From Alphaproteobacteria bacterium (lineage in GTDB: Bacteria > Pseudomonadota > Alphaproteobacteria > Caulobacterales > Hyphomonadaceae), in NCBI GenBank assembly GCA_018969425.1, contig JAGWYJ010000037.1:1-33003 (forward strand): a DNA stretch of 33,003 nt, given 5' to 3'. A model generated the notes under the pieces. It did not search any database. It was not told the origin of the DNA and saw only the letters and a program-made list of their open reading frames with translations. Positions 23,871-31,921 of the stretch are shown in pieces (position 1 is the first letter of the stretch; each line of letters starts with the position of its first letter). Made by a program: the position numbers and the translations under genes.

Positions 23871-24818
23871 ATGGCTCAACCAGCCGTTCTTCCGCAGTTT
23901 GCGATCGAAGCGCGGGGTCTTACGAAGACGTACGCCGCCTCGAAGAGAATGCCAGCCAAACAGGCGCTGAAGGGGGTGGACCTCGCTATTCCGCGGGGCT
24001 CTGTTTTTGGCTTGCTGGGGCCCAACGGGGCCGGAAAATCCACCTTCATCAATATTCTTGCGGGCCTTGTGAACAAGACCTCCGGGTCGGCGCGGATCTG
24101 GGATCTCGATATCGACGTTAATCCGCGTCAGGCGCGCGCCGCCATCGGGGTGGTCCCCCAGGAAATCAACATGGATCCCTTCTTCACGCCTCGGGAGTCT
24201 CTGGACCTCATGGCGGGCTTTTATGGGGTTCCGGTCGCTGAAAGACGGACTGACGAAATTCTGGATGCTCTGGGTCTTGGCGACAAGAAGGACGCTTATG
24301 TCCGGCAGCTCTCCGGGGGCATGAAAAGGCGTCTCATGGTGGCCAAGGCCCTGGTTCACACTCCTCCTATCCTGATCCTCGATGAGCCGACAGCTGGGGT
24401 GGACGTAGAGTTGCGTCGGCAGCTCTGGGAGTATGTCCGTAAACTCAACGCCGAAGGCGTCACGGTCGTTCTGACCACGCACTATCTCGAGGAAGCGCAG
24501 GAGATGTGCGACACCATTGCGATCATCAATAAGGGTGAGGTGATCGCCTGTGAGGCGACGTCCAGTCTCCTGCGTCGGTTGAATTATAGGACGCTGGTCG
24601 TTCGTCCGGAGACGGAGCTTTCGTCTGCGCCTGAGGCGCTCTCGGGTCTTGATCTGGAGATGAGGAAAGACGGATCCCTCGCCATCACCTACCGGACGGG
24701 CGAGACCAGCATAGAGAAGCTGATCTCCCGCCTTCACGAGGCGGGGATAGGTATCGGCGATCTGTCGACTGAGGAGCCAGACCTTGAGGATGTCTTCCTC
24801 GCCCTGACCGCGGCCTGA
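23871..24818 (+). CDS. ABC-2-type exporter ATP-binding protein
   Basis: A 315-residue ATPase of the ABC-2 (YadG/CcmA/DrrA-like) exporter class, acting at the inner membrane. Walker A GPNGAGKST is at 50-58, the Q-loop VVPQEIN near 95, the signature LSGGM at 147-151, Walker B ILILDEPTAGVD around 167-178 and the H-loop LTTHYLEEA near 204. The approximately 90-residue C-terminal extension ends EEPDLEDVFLALT, typical for this class. It normally works with a separate ABC-2 permease, but none is adjacent: thiD follows after only three bases. GAGGG is seven bases before the ATG. Confidence 0.93.
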   Translation: MAQPAVLPQFAIEARGLTKTYAASKRMPAKQALKGVDLAIPRGSVFGLLGPNGAGKSTFINILAGLVNKTSGSARIWDLDIDVNPRQARAAIGVVPQEINMDPFFTPRESLDLMAGFYGVPVAERRTDEILDALGLGDKKDAYVRQLSGGMKRRLMVAKALVHTPPILILDEPTAGVDVELRRQLWEYVRKLNAEGVTVVLTTHYLEEAQEMCDTIAIINKGEVIACEATSSLLRRLNYRTLVVRPETELSSAPEALSGLDLEMRKDGSLAITYRTGETSIEKLISRLHEAGIGIGDLSTEEPDLEDVFLALTAA

Positions 24819-24821
24819 GTT

Positions 24822-25682
24822 ATGACCGGATCGTCAGCCGCACCTCGTGGTCGTGTCCTGATTGTCGCCGGCTCGGATTCAGGCGGCGGGGCGGGCGTGC
24901 AGGCCGATCTCAAGACCGTGACGGCTCTGGGCGGTCACGCATCGAGCGCCGTCACCGCGCTGACCGTTCAGAACACGCGGGGCGTGTTTGATGTCGTCGC
25001 AAGTCCGCCGGCGCTGGTGGTGGCGCAGATGCGTGCGGTTCTCGAGGATCTCGGAGCCGACGCGATCAAAACCGGGATGATGGGAGACACCCGCCTGGTG
25101 GAGGCTGTAGCTGAAGCCTTCGCCGACTTTGCCGGGTCCGTCCCTCGCGTTGTGGATCCGGTGATGGTGGCGACATCCGGAGATCGGCTTCTTCCGGAAA
25201 GCGCGGTCGACGCCGTGAGGCGTCTTCTTGTCCCGGGCGCGGCGCTCGTGACCCCCAATGCTCCTGAAGCGGAGATCCTGACCGGGCGAGCGGTCGACAC
25301 GCTGGACGGACAGAGGCGAGCCGCGGATCGCCTGCTTGAGGCCGGCGCTATGGCGGCGCTCGTCAAGGGGGGGCATGTCGAGGGCCAGGTGATCTTTGAC
25401 GTCCTCGTCGATCATCATTCTGAAAAAATATTTGAAACTCCAAGGCAGGCGACGAGAGCGACTCACGGCACGGGCTGCACTCTGGCTTCGGGCATCGCCG
25501 GCGGCCTGGCGCGCGGCATGACCCTTCAGAATGCTGTCGCGCTCTCGCATGCGTTCCTGCAGGAGGCGATTCGTCGTGCGCCGGGACTTGGTTCAGGGCG
25601 GGGGCCGGTCGATCATGGGTGGCCCTCGCGGGATCCGGAGGCCTATTCATCCCTGATGAAACGTTGGCCTATCCCAGCCTAG
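24822..25682 (+). CDS. thiD: Hydroxymethylpyrimidine/phosphomethylpyrimidine kinase ThiD
   Basis: ThiD phosphorylates HMP and HMP-P to HMP-PP for thiamine synthesis. The 286-residue product has the family N-terminus VLIVAGSDSGGGAGVQADLK with the substrate-binding pocket, KTGMMGD, VVDPVMVATSGDRLL, VTPNAPEAEIL and the anion-hole motif THGTGCTLASGIAGGLARG with catalytic Cys219. It starts three bases after the ABC ATPase stop with no strong ribosome binding site, so translation is probably coupled to that gene. No other thiamine gene is in the window, and no TPP riboswitch is seen upstream. Confidence 0.95.
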   Translation: MTGSSAAPRGRVLIVAGSDSGGGAGVQADLKTVTALGGHASSAVTALTVQNTRGVFDVVASPPALVVAQMRAVLEDLGADAIKTGMMGDTRLVEAVAEAFADFAGSVPRVVDPVMVATSGDRLLPESAVDAVRRLLVPGAALVTPNAPEAEILTGRAVDTLDGQRRAADRLLEAGAMAALVKGGHVEGQVIFDVLVDHHSEKIFETPRQATRATHGTGCTLASGIAGGLARGMTLQNAVALSHAFLQEAIRRAPGLGSGRGPVDHGWPSRDPEAYSSLMKRWPIPA

Positions 25683-25743
25683 GCGCCAGTCTAAGTTGTC
25701 ACCACCACGGATTTTTCGGCCTGCAGCCAAGGAGACGCTGACA

Positions 25744-26565
25744 ATGGAGACTTTTCCTTTCTTTCAGGTCGACGCCTTCACTGACCGACCATTCACTGGC
25801 GGACCCGCGGCGGTGGTCCTGCTTGAAGAGTTTCTTCCAAACGCGCGTCTTCTCGAGGTCGCAGCCGAGAACAATCTTGCGGAAACAGCATTTCTGGTCC
25901 CGCTAATGGCGGGTAGATGGCGTCTTCGATGGTTCACACCGACGATGGAGGTTCCTCTATGCGGCCATGCGACCCTTGCGGCGGCGCACGTGCTTTTTCA
26001 GGAGAAGAAGGGTGTCGGCGGAAAAGTTGAGTTTGAGACGGCTTCCGGTCTGATGACGGTCGAGGCGCTTGCAGACGGCTGGCTCGAAATGGACTTTCCA
26101 AGCCTGCCCTCCCGACCCATTGAGGTGACTGACGCGCATTGCGAAGCGCTGGGGGCCCGACCCGTGGCGGTTCGGGTCGGTCACTATCTTCTGGCGCAGT
26201 TCGGATCGCAGCAGGAAATCCTGCAATTGCGCCCGGACTTTGCAAGGATTTCGCGGCTCGATCCTGCCGGAGCGACACTACCTGGCTGCGTGATCTGCGT
26301 CGCCCCCGCCAGCCCCGATACGCAAGGGTGGGATGTGGTGTCGCGGTTTTTCGGTCCGGGCGCCGGCATAAACGAGGACCCGGCGACCGGATCGGCGCAT
26401 TGCATGATCGCCCCTGTTTTCTCTGAACTCTCAGCTCGCGAGGAGCTCCTTTGTTTTCAGGCCTATCCAGGTAGAGGAGCTGTCGTTCGAACCCGGCTTG
26501 ATGGAGATCGGGTGCGTTTGGCGGGGCAGGCGGTCACGGTGATCGAGGGTCGAACCCTTGCCTGA
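25744..26565 (+). CDS. PhzF-family isomerase
   Basis: A 273-residue PhzF/YddE-family protein with the diaminopimelate-epimerase-like fold. PhzF itself isomerises DHHA in phenazine synthesis, but there are no phenazine genes here, so this is a general member of unknown substrate. The start at ATG 25744 has AAGGAG upstream; the first residues FPFFQVDAFTDRPFTGGPAAV match the family. The catalytic Glu47 lies in NNLAETAFL. Further blocks are PLCGHATLAAAHVLF and EDPATGSAHC, which bind the substrate carboxylate. Its TGA overlaps the ATG of the EamA gene. Confidence 0.92.
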   Translation: METFPFFQVDAFTDRPFTGGPAAVVLLEEFLPNARLLEVAAENNLAETAFLVPLMAGRWRLRWFTPTMEVPLCGHATLAAAHVLFQEKKGVGGKVEFETASGLMTVEALADGWLEMDFPSLPSRPIEVTDAHCEALGARPVAVRVGHYLLAQFGSQQEILQLRPDFARISRLDPAGATLPGCVICVAPASPDTQGWDVVSRFFGPGAGINEDPATGSAHCMIAPVFSELSAREELLCFQAYPGRGAVVRTRLDGDRVRLAGQAVTVIEGRTLA

Positions 26566-27527
26566 TGAAAGCGCGACCCTTCGGGTCCGGCAGGGAGAGG
26601 GTTGTGGATCAAACGCGGACCTCGCGCGGGACTTCGGATTGGGCCTGTCTCATCGCTCTGGTGATCATTTGGGGGACGGCCTTCGCAGCGATCTCGGTCG
26701 CTGTTGAGACGATTGATCCCATCTGGGTGGTGACCGGTCGTCTGGTTATCGCAGCGGTAGGTCTTGGGAGCTGGATGATCCTTCGCGCCATCATGCAAGG
26801 AAAGAGCTGGAGAGAGCCGTTCTTTGGCGTCAATTCGCGTTCCTTGGTCGTGCTGTCATTTGTCGGTGTGGTGTGCACGGCGGCGCCTTTCCTCCTTTAC
26901 GCTATCGCCGCCGAGACGACCCCTTCGGCCGTTCTTGCGATCTGCAACGGCGGAACGCCGATGTTCACCGCACTTCTTGCGCATGGCCTTATTCCTGGAG
27001 ATCGCCTGACGGTCCGACGTGCGATCGGAGTGGGGTTGGGATTTCTGGGCCTTGCCGTGCTCGTCGGGCCTGAAGCCTTCAACGGGACCGGCGCCGGCGT
27101 AACGGGGCTCGCCGCAGCGATTCTCGGGGCCGCCCTTTACGCAGGCGGCAATGTCGGCACACGTCTGGCGCCACGTCTTTCGCCGCTCACATCGAGCGTG
27201 ATCATAACCGGATCAGGAAGTATTCTGGCCCTGCCCGCAGCGCTCATTCTGGCCCCCGTTCCTATGGGGGCCTCTACCGCGTCTCTTGCGGCTGTCGCAT
27301 TTCTTGGGCTGCTGCCCACGGCGCTCGCGATGATCCTGTACGTGTGGCTCATTCAGCGCGCCGGGCCCATGTTCGTCTCGTTCACCACCTATCTGTCCCC
27401 GCTCTGGGCGGCGGGTATCGGCCTCGCATTCATGAACGAGACCATCGGCGCATCGGCGGTTGCTGCGTTAGGACTGATCCTTGCCGGGGTCGCGATCGCC
27501 AATCGATCGTCTGGCCTGCGAAGTTAA
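26565..27527 (+). CDS. EamA/DMT-family transporter
   Basis: A 320-residue integral membrane protein of the drug/metabolite transporter superfamily with two EamA repeats and about ten transmembrane helices; substrates in this family include amino acids and metabolites. The first repeat begins LIALVIIWGTAFAAISVAV, with the WG(T)xF signature. The second contains GAALYAGGNVGTRL and ends in TYLSPLWAAGIGLAFMNE and GLILAGVAIANR. ATG 26565 overlaps the PhzF stop. GTG 26604, preceded by AGGGAG, is a good alternative that would remove a polar 13-residue leader. Confidence 0.9.
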   Translation: MKARPFGSGRERVVDQTRTSRGTSDWACLIALVIIWGTAFAAISVAVETIDPIWVVTGRLVIAAVGLGSWMILRAIMQGKSWREPFFGVNSRSLVVLSFVGVVCTAAPFLLYAIAAETTPSAVLAICNGGTPMFTALLAHGLIPGDRLTVRRAIGVGLGFLGLAVLVGPEAFNGTGAGVTGLAAAILGAALYAGGNVGTRLAPRLSPLTSSVIITGSGSILALPAALILAPVPMGASTASLAAVAFLGLLPTALAMILYVWLIQRAGPMFVSFTTYLSPLWAAGIGLAFMNETIGASAVAALGLILAGVAIANRSSGLRS

Positions 27528-27546
27528 TTGACCGGAAACACGTTCG

Positions 27547-27610
27547 GGCCCATATCGGGGCCGGGCCAGTCGCCCCCAACGGCGACCAGCCCATCTGTAA
27601 GGATGGGAGA
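27547..27610 (+). promoter_or_regulatory. serC leader RNA motif (candidate)
   Basis: The leader between the EamA stop and the serC ATG folds into consecutive hairpins: GGCCC/GGGCC (27547-27562), a longer stem GGGC-CA-GTCGCC/GGCGAC-CA-GCCC (27563-27592), and CCCATC/GATGGG (27590-27607) with a TGTAAG loop. The last stem runs into the GGGAGA ribosome binding site (27605-27610). The second and third stems share bases 27590-27592, so they cannot both form fully. This agrees with the described serC motif of alphaproteobacteria, a leader upstream of serC-serA whose final stem overlaps the ribosome binding site. Assignment rests on position and architecture; I could not align it to the Rfam model. 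Confidence 0.65.
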
Positions 27611-27617
27611 CAAACAG

Positions 27618-28781
27618 ATGACGAATCCGGCGAAGCCCGCCGCGAGACCTTTGCGTCCGCATTTTTCTTCAGGCCCCTGCGCCAAGCGACCCGGATGGTC
27701 GCCCGCCGCCCTGAACCTCGACAGTCTTGGCCGATCTCACCGCTCGAAGCTGGGGAAAGAGCGATTGAAGCTCGCCATCGACCGCACGCGGTCAATTCTC
27801 CGCATTCCGGCGGATTATCGGATCGGAATCATGCCGGGATCCGACACGGGAGCCATCGAGGCTGCGTTCTGGTCGATGCTGGGCGCCCGGCCAGTAGATG
27901 TCTTCGCGTTTGAAAGTTTTGGCGAGGACTGGGTCACCGACATCACCAAGCAGCTGAAGGTGGATGCTGCAACCCACAAGGCGGGGTACGGTAAGCTCCC
28001 CGACCTGTCCCGCGCCCGCAAGGACGCGGACATCGTGTTCACGTGGAACGGAACCACATCTGGCGTGAAGGTTCCGGATGCGGACTGGATCGCGGCGGAC
28101 CGCGAGGGGCTGACGTTCTGCGACGCCACGTCCGCGGTCTTCGCCATGCCGATCGACTGGTCGAAGATCGATGTTCTCACCTATTCCTGGCAAAAGGTCC
28201 TGGGAGGCGAGGGGGCGCACGGCATGCTCGTTCTTAGCCCGCGCGCGATAGATAGACTGAAGACGTATACGCCGCCATGGCCCATGCCCAAACTGTTCCG
28301 CATGGCGAAGGCCGGCGCAGTAACGGAGGGCATATTCGAGGGTGAGACGATCAACACCCCGTCCATGCTCGCCGTTGAGGATTATCTCGATGCGCTGAAC
28401 TGGGTTGAATCTCTCGGCGGGGTGGAGGCGCTCTACAGAAGATCTGACGCCAATCTGGCTGTTATGGCTGACTGGGTGGCGAGAACCGAATGGGTCGAGT
28501 TCCTCGCCGCTGACGCGGCGACACGCTCGAACACCTCGGTGACGTTCTCGATCGTCGATCCTCGGGTTGTGAAGCTCGATGAAAAAGGACAGCAGGCCTT
28601 CGTGAAAGCCTTCACCTCGCTGCTCGAGAAGGAAAAGGCCGCCTACGACATTGGCGGATACAAGGCGGCGCCTCCCGGACTGCGCGTCTGGTGCGGAGCG
28701 ACTGTTGACGCCTCTGACCTTCAGGCCCTGACGCCCTGGCTCGACTGGGCTTTCGCGACTGCCGTGAACGACTTGTCCTGA
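27618..28781 (+). CDS. serC: Phosphoserine transaminase SerC
   Basis: SerC is a PLP enzyme that converts 3-phosphohydroxypyruvate to phosphoserine in serine synthesis; it may also serve pyridoxal phosphate synthesis. ATG 27618 is chosen because GGGAGA lies seven bases upstream; the open frame extends back to 27528 only through the structured leader. The 387-residue product is of the alphaproteobacterial/archaeal-like type, beginning RPLRPHFSSGPCAKRPGW. Other motifs are GIMPGSDTGA with the phosphate-binding turn, FTWNGTTSG, FCDATSAVFA, and the PLP-binding Lys193 in YSWQKVLGGEGAHG. Downstream are the MazG-like gene (13 bp) and serA. Confidence 0.96.
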   Translation: MTNPAKPAARPLRPHFSSGPCAKRPGWSPAALNLDSLGRSHRSKLGKERLKLAIDRTRSILRIPADYRIGIMPGSDTGAIEAAFWSMLGARPVDVFAFESFGEDWVTDITKQLKVDAATHKAGYGKLPDLSRARKDADIVFTWNGTTSGVKVPDADWIAADREGLTFCDATSAVFAMPIDWSKIDVLTYSWQKVLGGEGAHGMLVLSPRAIDRLKTYTPPWPMPKLFRMAKAGAVTEGIFEGETINTPSMLAVEDYLDALNWVESLGGVEALYRRSDANLAVMADWVARTEWVEFLAADAATRSNTSVTFSIVDPRVVKLDEKGQQAFVKAFTSLLEKEKAAYDIGGYKAAPPGLRVWCGATVDASDLQALTPWLDWAFATAVNDLS

Positions 28782-28794
28782 TCGGAGGATCGCC

Positions 28795-29091
28795 ATGGCG
28801 ATCGAAACCAGCCTCACCGTCCAGCGTTGGGCGGAGGAGACCTTTGGACCCGTTAAGGACATGTCGGATCTGGTTCGTCGAGTTCGTCTTGAGCTCGACG
28901 AGCTGGAGGAGGCGGTTCGTTTAGGCAATCTCGCAGAGATCGGACCTGAGGCCGCTGACGTCGCGATCCTCCTGCATCGTCTGGCGGCTCTGTACGGTAC
29001 GGACCTCGCCGATGAGGTCGACACGAAGATGAAGATCAATCGCGGCCGCAGGTGGGTCGCAGACGGATCCGGAACGGGTCGACATGTCTAG
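28795..29091 (+). CDS. MazG-like nucleotide pyrophosphohydrolase family protein
   Basis: A 98-residue protein with the all-alpha NTP pyrophosphatase (MazG-like) pattern. Metal-binding acidic residues appear in RLELDELEEAVR (ExxE) and PEAADVAILLHRL (ExxD). A Lys/Arg-rich KMKINRGRRW block follows, which is typical of the family's C-terminal part. Related enzymes hydrolyse noncanonical or surplus nucleoside triphosphates to monophosphates. The ATG has GGAGG six bases upstream. The gene is sandwiched between serC and serA and on the same strand, so it is probably cotranscribed; why a nucleotide-cleaning enzyme sits there is unclear. Confidence 0.8.
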   Translation: MAIETSLTVQRWAEETFGPVKDMSDLVRRVRLELDELEEAVRLGNLAEIGPEAADVAILLHRLAALYGTDLADEVDTKMKINRGRRWVADGSGTGRHV

Positions 29092-29114
29092 GTCCCTGCA
29101 GTGGAATTTGGAAT

Positions 29115-29164
29115 GAGCCGAAGGCGGCTCGGCATTTTGGAAGCTTAACTGCGTCCGCGGACGC
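29115..29164 (+). promoter_or_regulatory. serA leader: hairpin plus 14-bp perfect palindrome
   Basis: In the 96-bp gap before serA, GAGCCG/CGGCTC (29115-29130) forms a six-bp stem with an AAGG loop, followed by GGCATTTTGG, resembling a weak terminator. Twenty bases further, GCGTCCGCGGACGC (29151-29164) is a perfect 14-bp palindrome, 23 bp from the serA ATG and just before the TGGAG ribosome binding site. It could be an operator or an RNA stem with a CGCG loop. Together they suggest separate control of serA within the operon. Confidence 0.45.
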
Positions 29165-29187
29165 TGAAAGATTATGGAGATACTCAA

Positions 29188-30762
29188 ATGGTGAAGGTTC
29201 TGATCGCGGATGATCTCGCTCCAGGCGCGGCCGACATTTTCCGGAACAGGGGGATCGAGGTCGACATGAAGGTCGGCCTTAAGAAGGACGAGCTGATCGC
29301 AATCATCGGAGACTATGACGGCCTCGCGGTCCGGTCTGCGTGCAAACCCGACAAGGACGTGATCGCTGCCGGCGCTCGTCTCAAGGTGATTGGTCGGGCC
29401 GGGATTGGCGTGGACAATGTCGATGTCAAGGCGGCGACAGCGAAGGGTGTGATTGTGATGAACACGCCATTCGGCAATGCGATCACGACAGCCGAGCACG
29501 CAATCGCCATGATGTTCGCAGCGGCTCGACAGATTCCGTCAGCCAGCGCCAGAACACAGGCGGGAGAGTGGCCGAAGAAGGACTATATCGGCGTCGAACT
29601 CTACGCCAAGACGCTTGGGTTGATCGGCGCAGGAAACATCGGATCTATCGTCGCCGATCGCGCGCTCGGACTGAAGATGAAGGTCGTCGCCTACGATCCA
29701 TTCCTGACCCCCGAACGGGCAACCCAGATCGGTGTCGAGAAGGTTGAGCTGGACGAGCTCCTCGCGCGAGCCGATGTGATCACGCTGCACACGCCGCTGA
29801 CCGAGCAGACCCGCAACATCCTTTCCGCTGAGAACCTCGCAAAGACGAAGCCGGGCGTTATTCTTGTCAATTGCGCTCGTGGGGGACTGGTTGATGAGGC
29901 GGCTGTCCGGGCCGGTCTTGATAGCGGCCGGATTGGCGCTGCCGCATTCGACGTGTTTCTTGAAGAGCCAGCCAAGACGAACGTGCTGTTCGGTGCGCCA
30001 AACTTTGTGGCGACGCCGCACCTTGGCGCATCGACGATCGAGGCTCAGGACAATGTCGCCTTCCAGGTCGCAGAGCAGATGGCGGATTACCTGCTGACGG
30101 GCGCCGTCTCGAATGCGCTGAATACGCCCAGCGTGACCGCCGAGGAAGCTCCGCGTCTGAAGCCGTTCATCGCCCTTGCGGAAAAGCTGGGCCTCTTTGC
30201 AGGCCAGGTCGCCGACGGCGGCTTCAGCGAGGTTGAGATCGAGTACGAAGGCGCTGTAAGCCAGCTAAATCGTAAGCCGCTGACGTCCGCCGCTCTGTCT
30301 GGATTGTTGCGGCCGTTCCTCGCGGAAGTGAACATGGTCTCCGCACCGGCCATCCTTCAGGAGCGTGGGTCTCAGCTCAAGGAAAGCAAGCGCGAGGAGA
30401 GCCCCGTTTATGACAGTCTCATTCGCATTCGAGTGAAGGTCGAAGGCAAATGGCGCTCTGTAGCGGGTGCCATGATCGCAGGACGTCCACGTATTGTGGA
30501 GGTTAAGGGAATGGCGCTTGATGCGGATTTTCATCCCTTCATGCTGTTCGTGAACAACTCTGACAAGCCAGGCTTCATCGGGTCGCTGGGCGCCCTGCTG
30601 GGCGAGGCGAGCGTCAACATCGCGACTTTCAATCTTGGACGTGAGGCCGCTGGCGGCGACGCCATCGCCCTGGTCGGTGTGGATCAGGATCCCCCGCCTG
30701 CAACCCTTGCCGCGATCGAGGCCTTGCCTCAGGTGAGGTATGTTAAGGTCCTGAGATTCTGA
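29188..30762 (+). CDS. serA: D-3-phosphoglycerate dehydrogenase SerA
   Basis: SerA oxidises 3-phosphoglycerate to 3-phosphohydroxypyruvate with NAD, the first step of serine synthesis. The 524-residue product is the long type. Substrate domain (1-100): VRSACKPDKDVIAAGARLK, then RAGIGVDNVD. NAD domain: GLIGAGNIGSIVADRA with GAGNIG at 147-152, YDPFLTP, VNCARGGLVDE with the catalytic Arg, and the catalytic His in ATPHLGAST. An intervening regulatory domain (about 320-450) is followed by a C-terminal ACT domain (about 450-524: FMLFVNNSDKPGFIGSLGALLGEASVNIATF), expected to bind serine for feedback inhibition. TGGAG lies about eight bases upstream of the ATG. Confidence 0.97.
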   Translation: MVKVLIADDLAPGAADIFRNRGIEVDMKVGLKKDELIAIIGDYDGLAVRSACKPDKDVIAAGARLKVIGRAGIGVDNVDVKAATAKGVIVMNTPFGNAITTAEHAIAMMFAAARQIPSASARTQAGEWPKKDYIGVELYAKTLGLIGAGNIGSIVADRALGLKMKVVAYDPFLTPERATQIGVEKVELDELLARADVITLHTPLTEQTRNILSAENLAKTKPGVILVNCARGGLVDEAAVRAGLDSGRIGAAAFDVFLEEPAKTNVLFGAPNFVATPHLGASTIEAQDNVAFQVAEQMADYLLTGAVSNALNTPSVTAEEAPRLKPFIALAEKLGLFAGQVADGGFSEVEIEYEGAVSQLNRKPLTSAALSGLLRPFLAEVNMVSAPAILQERGSQLKESKREESPVYDSLIRIRVKVEGKWRSVAGAMIAGRPRIVEVKGMALDADFHPFMLFVNNSDKPGFIGSLGALLGEASVNIATFNLGREAAGGDAIALVGVDQDPPPATLAAIEALPQVRYVKVLRF

Positions 30763-30783
30763 AGCCGGGGAAGGGCGCAACGG

Positions 30784-31137
30784 ATGGATGTTTCCCAGGC
30801 CCACGCCTTCGCCCGCGAATGGGTTCGCTGCTGGAACGATCGGGATCTGGCGGCGATCCTCTCGCACTATTCGGACGATTGCGTGTTTCACTCTCCGCGG
30901 ATCCGTCTCGTGACGGGACTTGATCAGGACAGAGTTTCAGGAAAGGGCGCCCTCGAGGCCTACTGGCGTGAGGCGCTCGAGCGGTCGCGGGATCTCTATT
31001 TCGACATGGATCAGATCCTTGTCGGATCGGATGCTCTCACCATACTTTATACGAACCAGCGCTCGGAGAGTGTCGCGGAGACCTTTGTGTTTGACGGGGC
31101 GGGGCGGGTGAGACTGAGCGTGGCGACCTATGCCTGA
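30784..31137 (+). CDS. NTF2-like (SnoaL-type) protein
   Basis: A 117-residue protein with the NTF2-like cone-shaped fold. The pattern AHAFAREWVRCWNDRDLAAILSHYSDDCVFHSPRI is the typical first helix and strand of SnoaL-like proteins, followed by GKGALEAYWREAL and a C-terminal strand set. Members may be small isomerases, hydrolases or ligand-binding proteins, and no substrate can be proposed. It begins 21 bp after serA with a GGGAAGGG stretch upstream, and is probably the last gene of the serC-serA transcript. Confidence 0.85.
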   Translation: MDVSQAHAFAREWVRCWNDRDLAAILSHYSDDCVFHSPRIRLVTGLDQDRVSGKGALEAYWREALERSRDLYFDMDQILVGSDALTILYTNQRSESVAETFVFDGAGRVRLSVATYA

Positions 31138-31165
31138 GAGAGCTCTCGTTGGGGGAGGGGGCCGT

Positions 31166-31184
31166 GTCCTGGCGCAGGACGTTT
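31166..31184 (+). terminator. Terminator after the serine operon
   Basis: GTCCTG (31166-31171) pairs with CAGGAC (31175-31180) around a GCG loop and is followed by GTTTTG. It lies 29 bp after the NTF2-like stop and ahead of the PagL-like gene. The stem is short but GC-balanced, with a four-T run, a reasonable intrinsic terminator. Confidence 0.5.
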
Positions 31185-31261
31185 TGTGAGGAGACGTCTC
31201 GGGAGATTGTATGCGGCTCCGGTCTTGATAGGGTGAGACAGTGTCTTGCAGAGGTGAAGCC

Positions 31262-31852
31262 ATGAAGCCTATTTTTCTAGCCGCCCTCGCTGTCATCGCC
31301 ATTCCGGGCGCAAACGCTCAGGCCATAGAAAGCGTGCGCCTGGGTGTAATGAACCACAACATCCAGGTCACTGACGGCAAGAACGCGGACAAGGAAGGCG
31401 GTGTGAACCTTGAGGGAGAGGTTCGTTTCAAGTCCCCGTCATTCCTGAAATCTCTCGGGTCTCCCCGTCCTTACCTGATGGCCTCGGTGAACACAGACGG
31501 AAACACCTCTTTTGCCGCCGGCGGCCTTCAGTGGGATATTCCTCTGGGCGATCGCTGGAGGATTGAGTCGGGCTTTGGCTATGCCGTTCACGACGGGTCG
31601 GTTAACAACCCCTACCCGTCAGGAACTCAGGCGGCCGTCGACTATTCTGCCGATCATGTTCTTCTCGGATCCCGAGACCTTTTCAGGTCCTCGCTCGCCT
31701 TAACCTATGATCTTGGCGGGTCATGGGCGGTCCAGGGCATCTATGAACACCTGTCCCATGGACAGATCCTCGGGTCGGGTCGCAATCAGGGCCTTGATGA
31801 AATCGGCGTCCGCGCCGTCTACAGGTTTGGGGCCTTGTCGGAGAATCGCTAG
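31262..31852 (+). CDS. PagL-like acyloxyacyl hydrolase (lipid A deacylase)
   Basis: A 196-residue outer-membrane beta-barrel protein of the acyloxyacyl hydrolase/PagL family, which removes the 3-O-acyl chain of lipid A. ATG 31262 gives a signal peptide ending GANAQA. The active-site block is YEHLSHGQILGSGRNQGLDEIG, with His163 and Ser165 matching the PagL His-x-Ser pair; the third acidic residue would be Asp179 or Glu180. The C-terminal strand IGVRAVYRF ends close to the terminus as expected for barrel insertion, with seven further residues. GAGGTGA precedes the ATG. Activity on lipid A is by family inference. Confidence 0.85.
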   Translation: MKPIFLAALAVIAIPGANAQAIESVRLGVMNHNIQVTDGKNADKEGGVNLEGEVRFKSPSFLKSLGSPRPYLMASVNTDGNTSFAAGGLQWDIPLGDRWRIESGFGYAVHDGSVNNPYPSGTQAAVDYSADHVLLGSRDLFRSSLALTYDLGGSWAVQGIYEHLSHGQILGSGRNQGLDEIGVRAVYRFGALSENR

Positions 31853-31921
31853 GACCTAGGGAAAGGGCCTTGGTCATCGGGGCCGAGCGTAGTGAGAGCC
31901 TCGGAAATCGTGGTGCGGGCC

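Noticed and set aside
23769-24737. A 322-residue open frame opposite the ABC ATPase
   Set aside because: The plus frame has the Walker A, signature and Walker B motifs; the minus frame has none.
27792-29039. A 415-residue open frame opposite serC and the MazG-like gene
   Set aside because: Shadow frame; it spans two well-supported genes on the other strand and shows no family resemblance.
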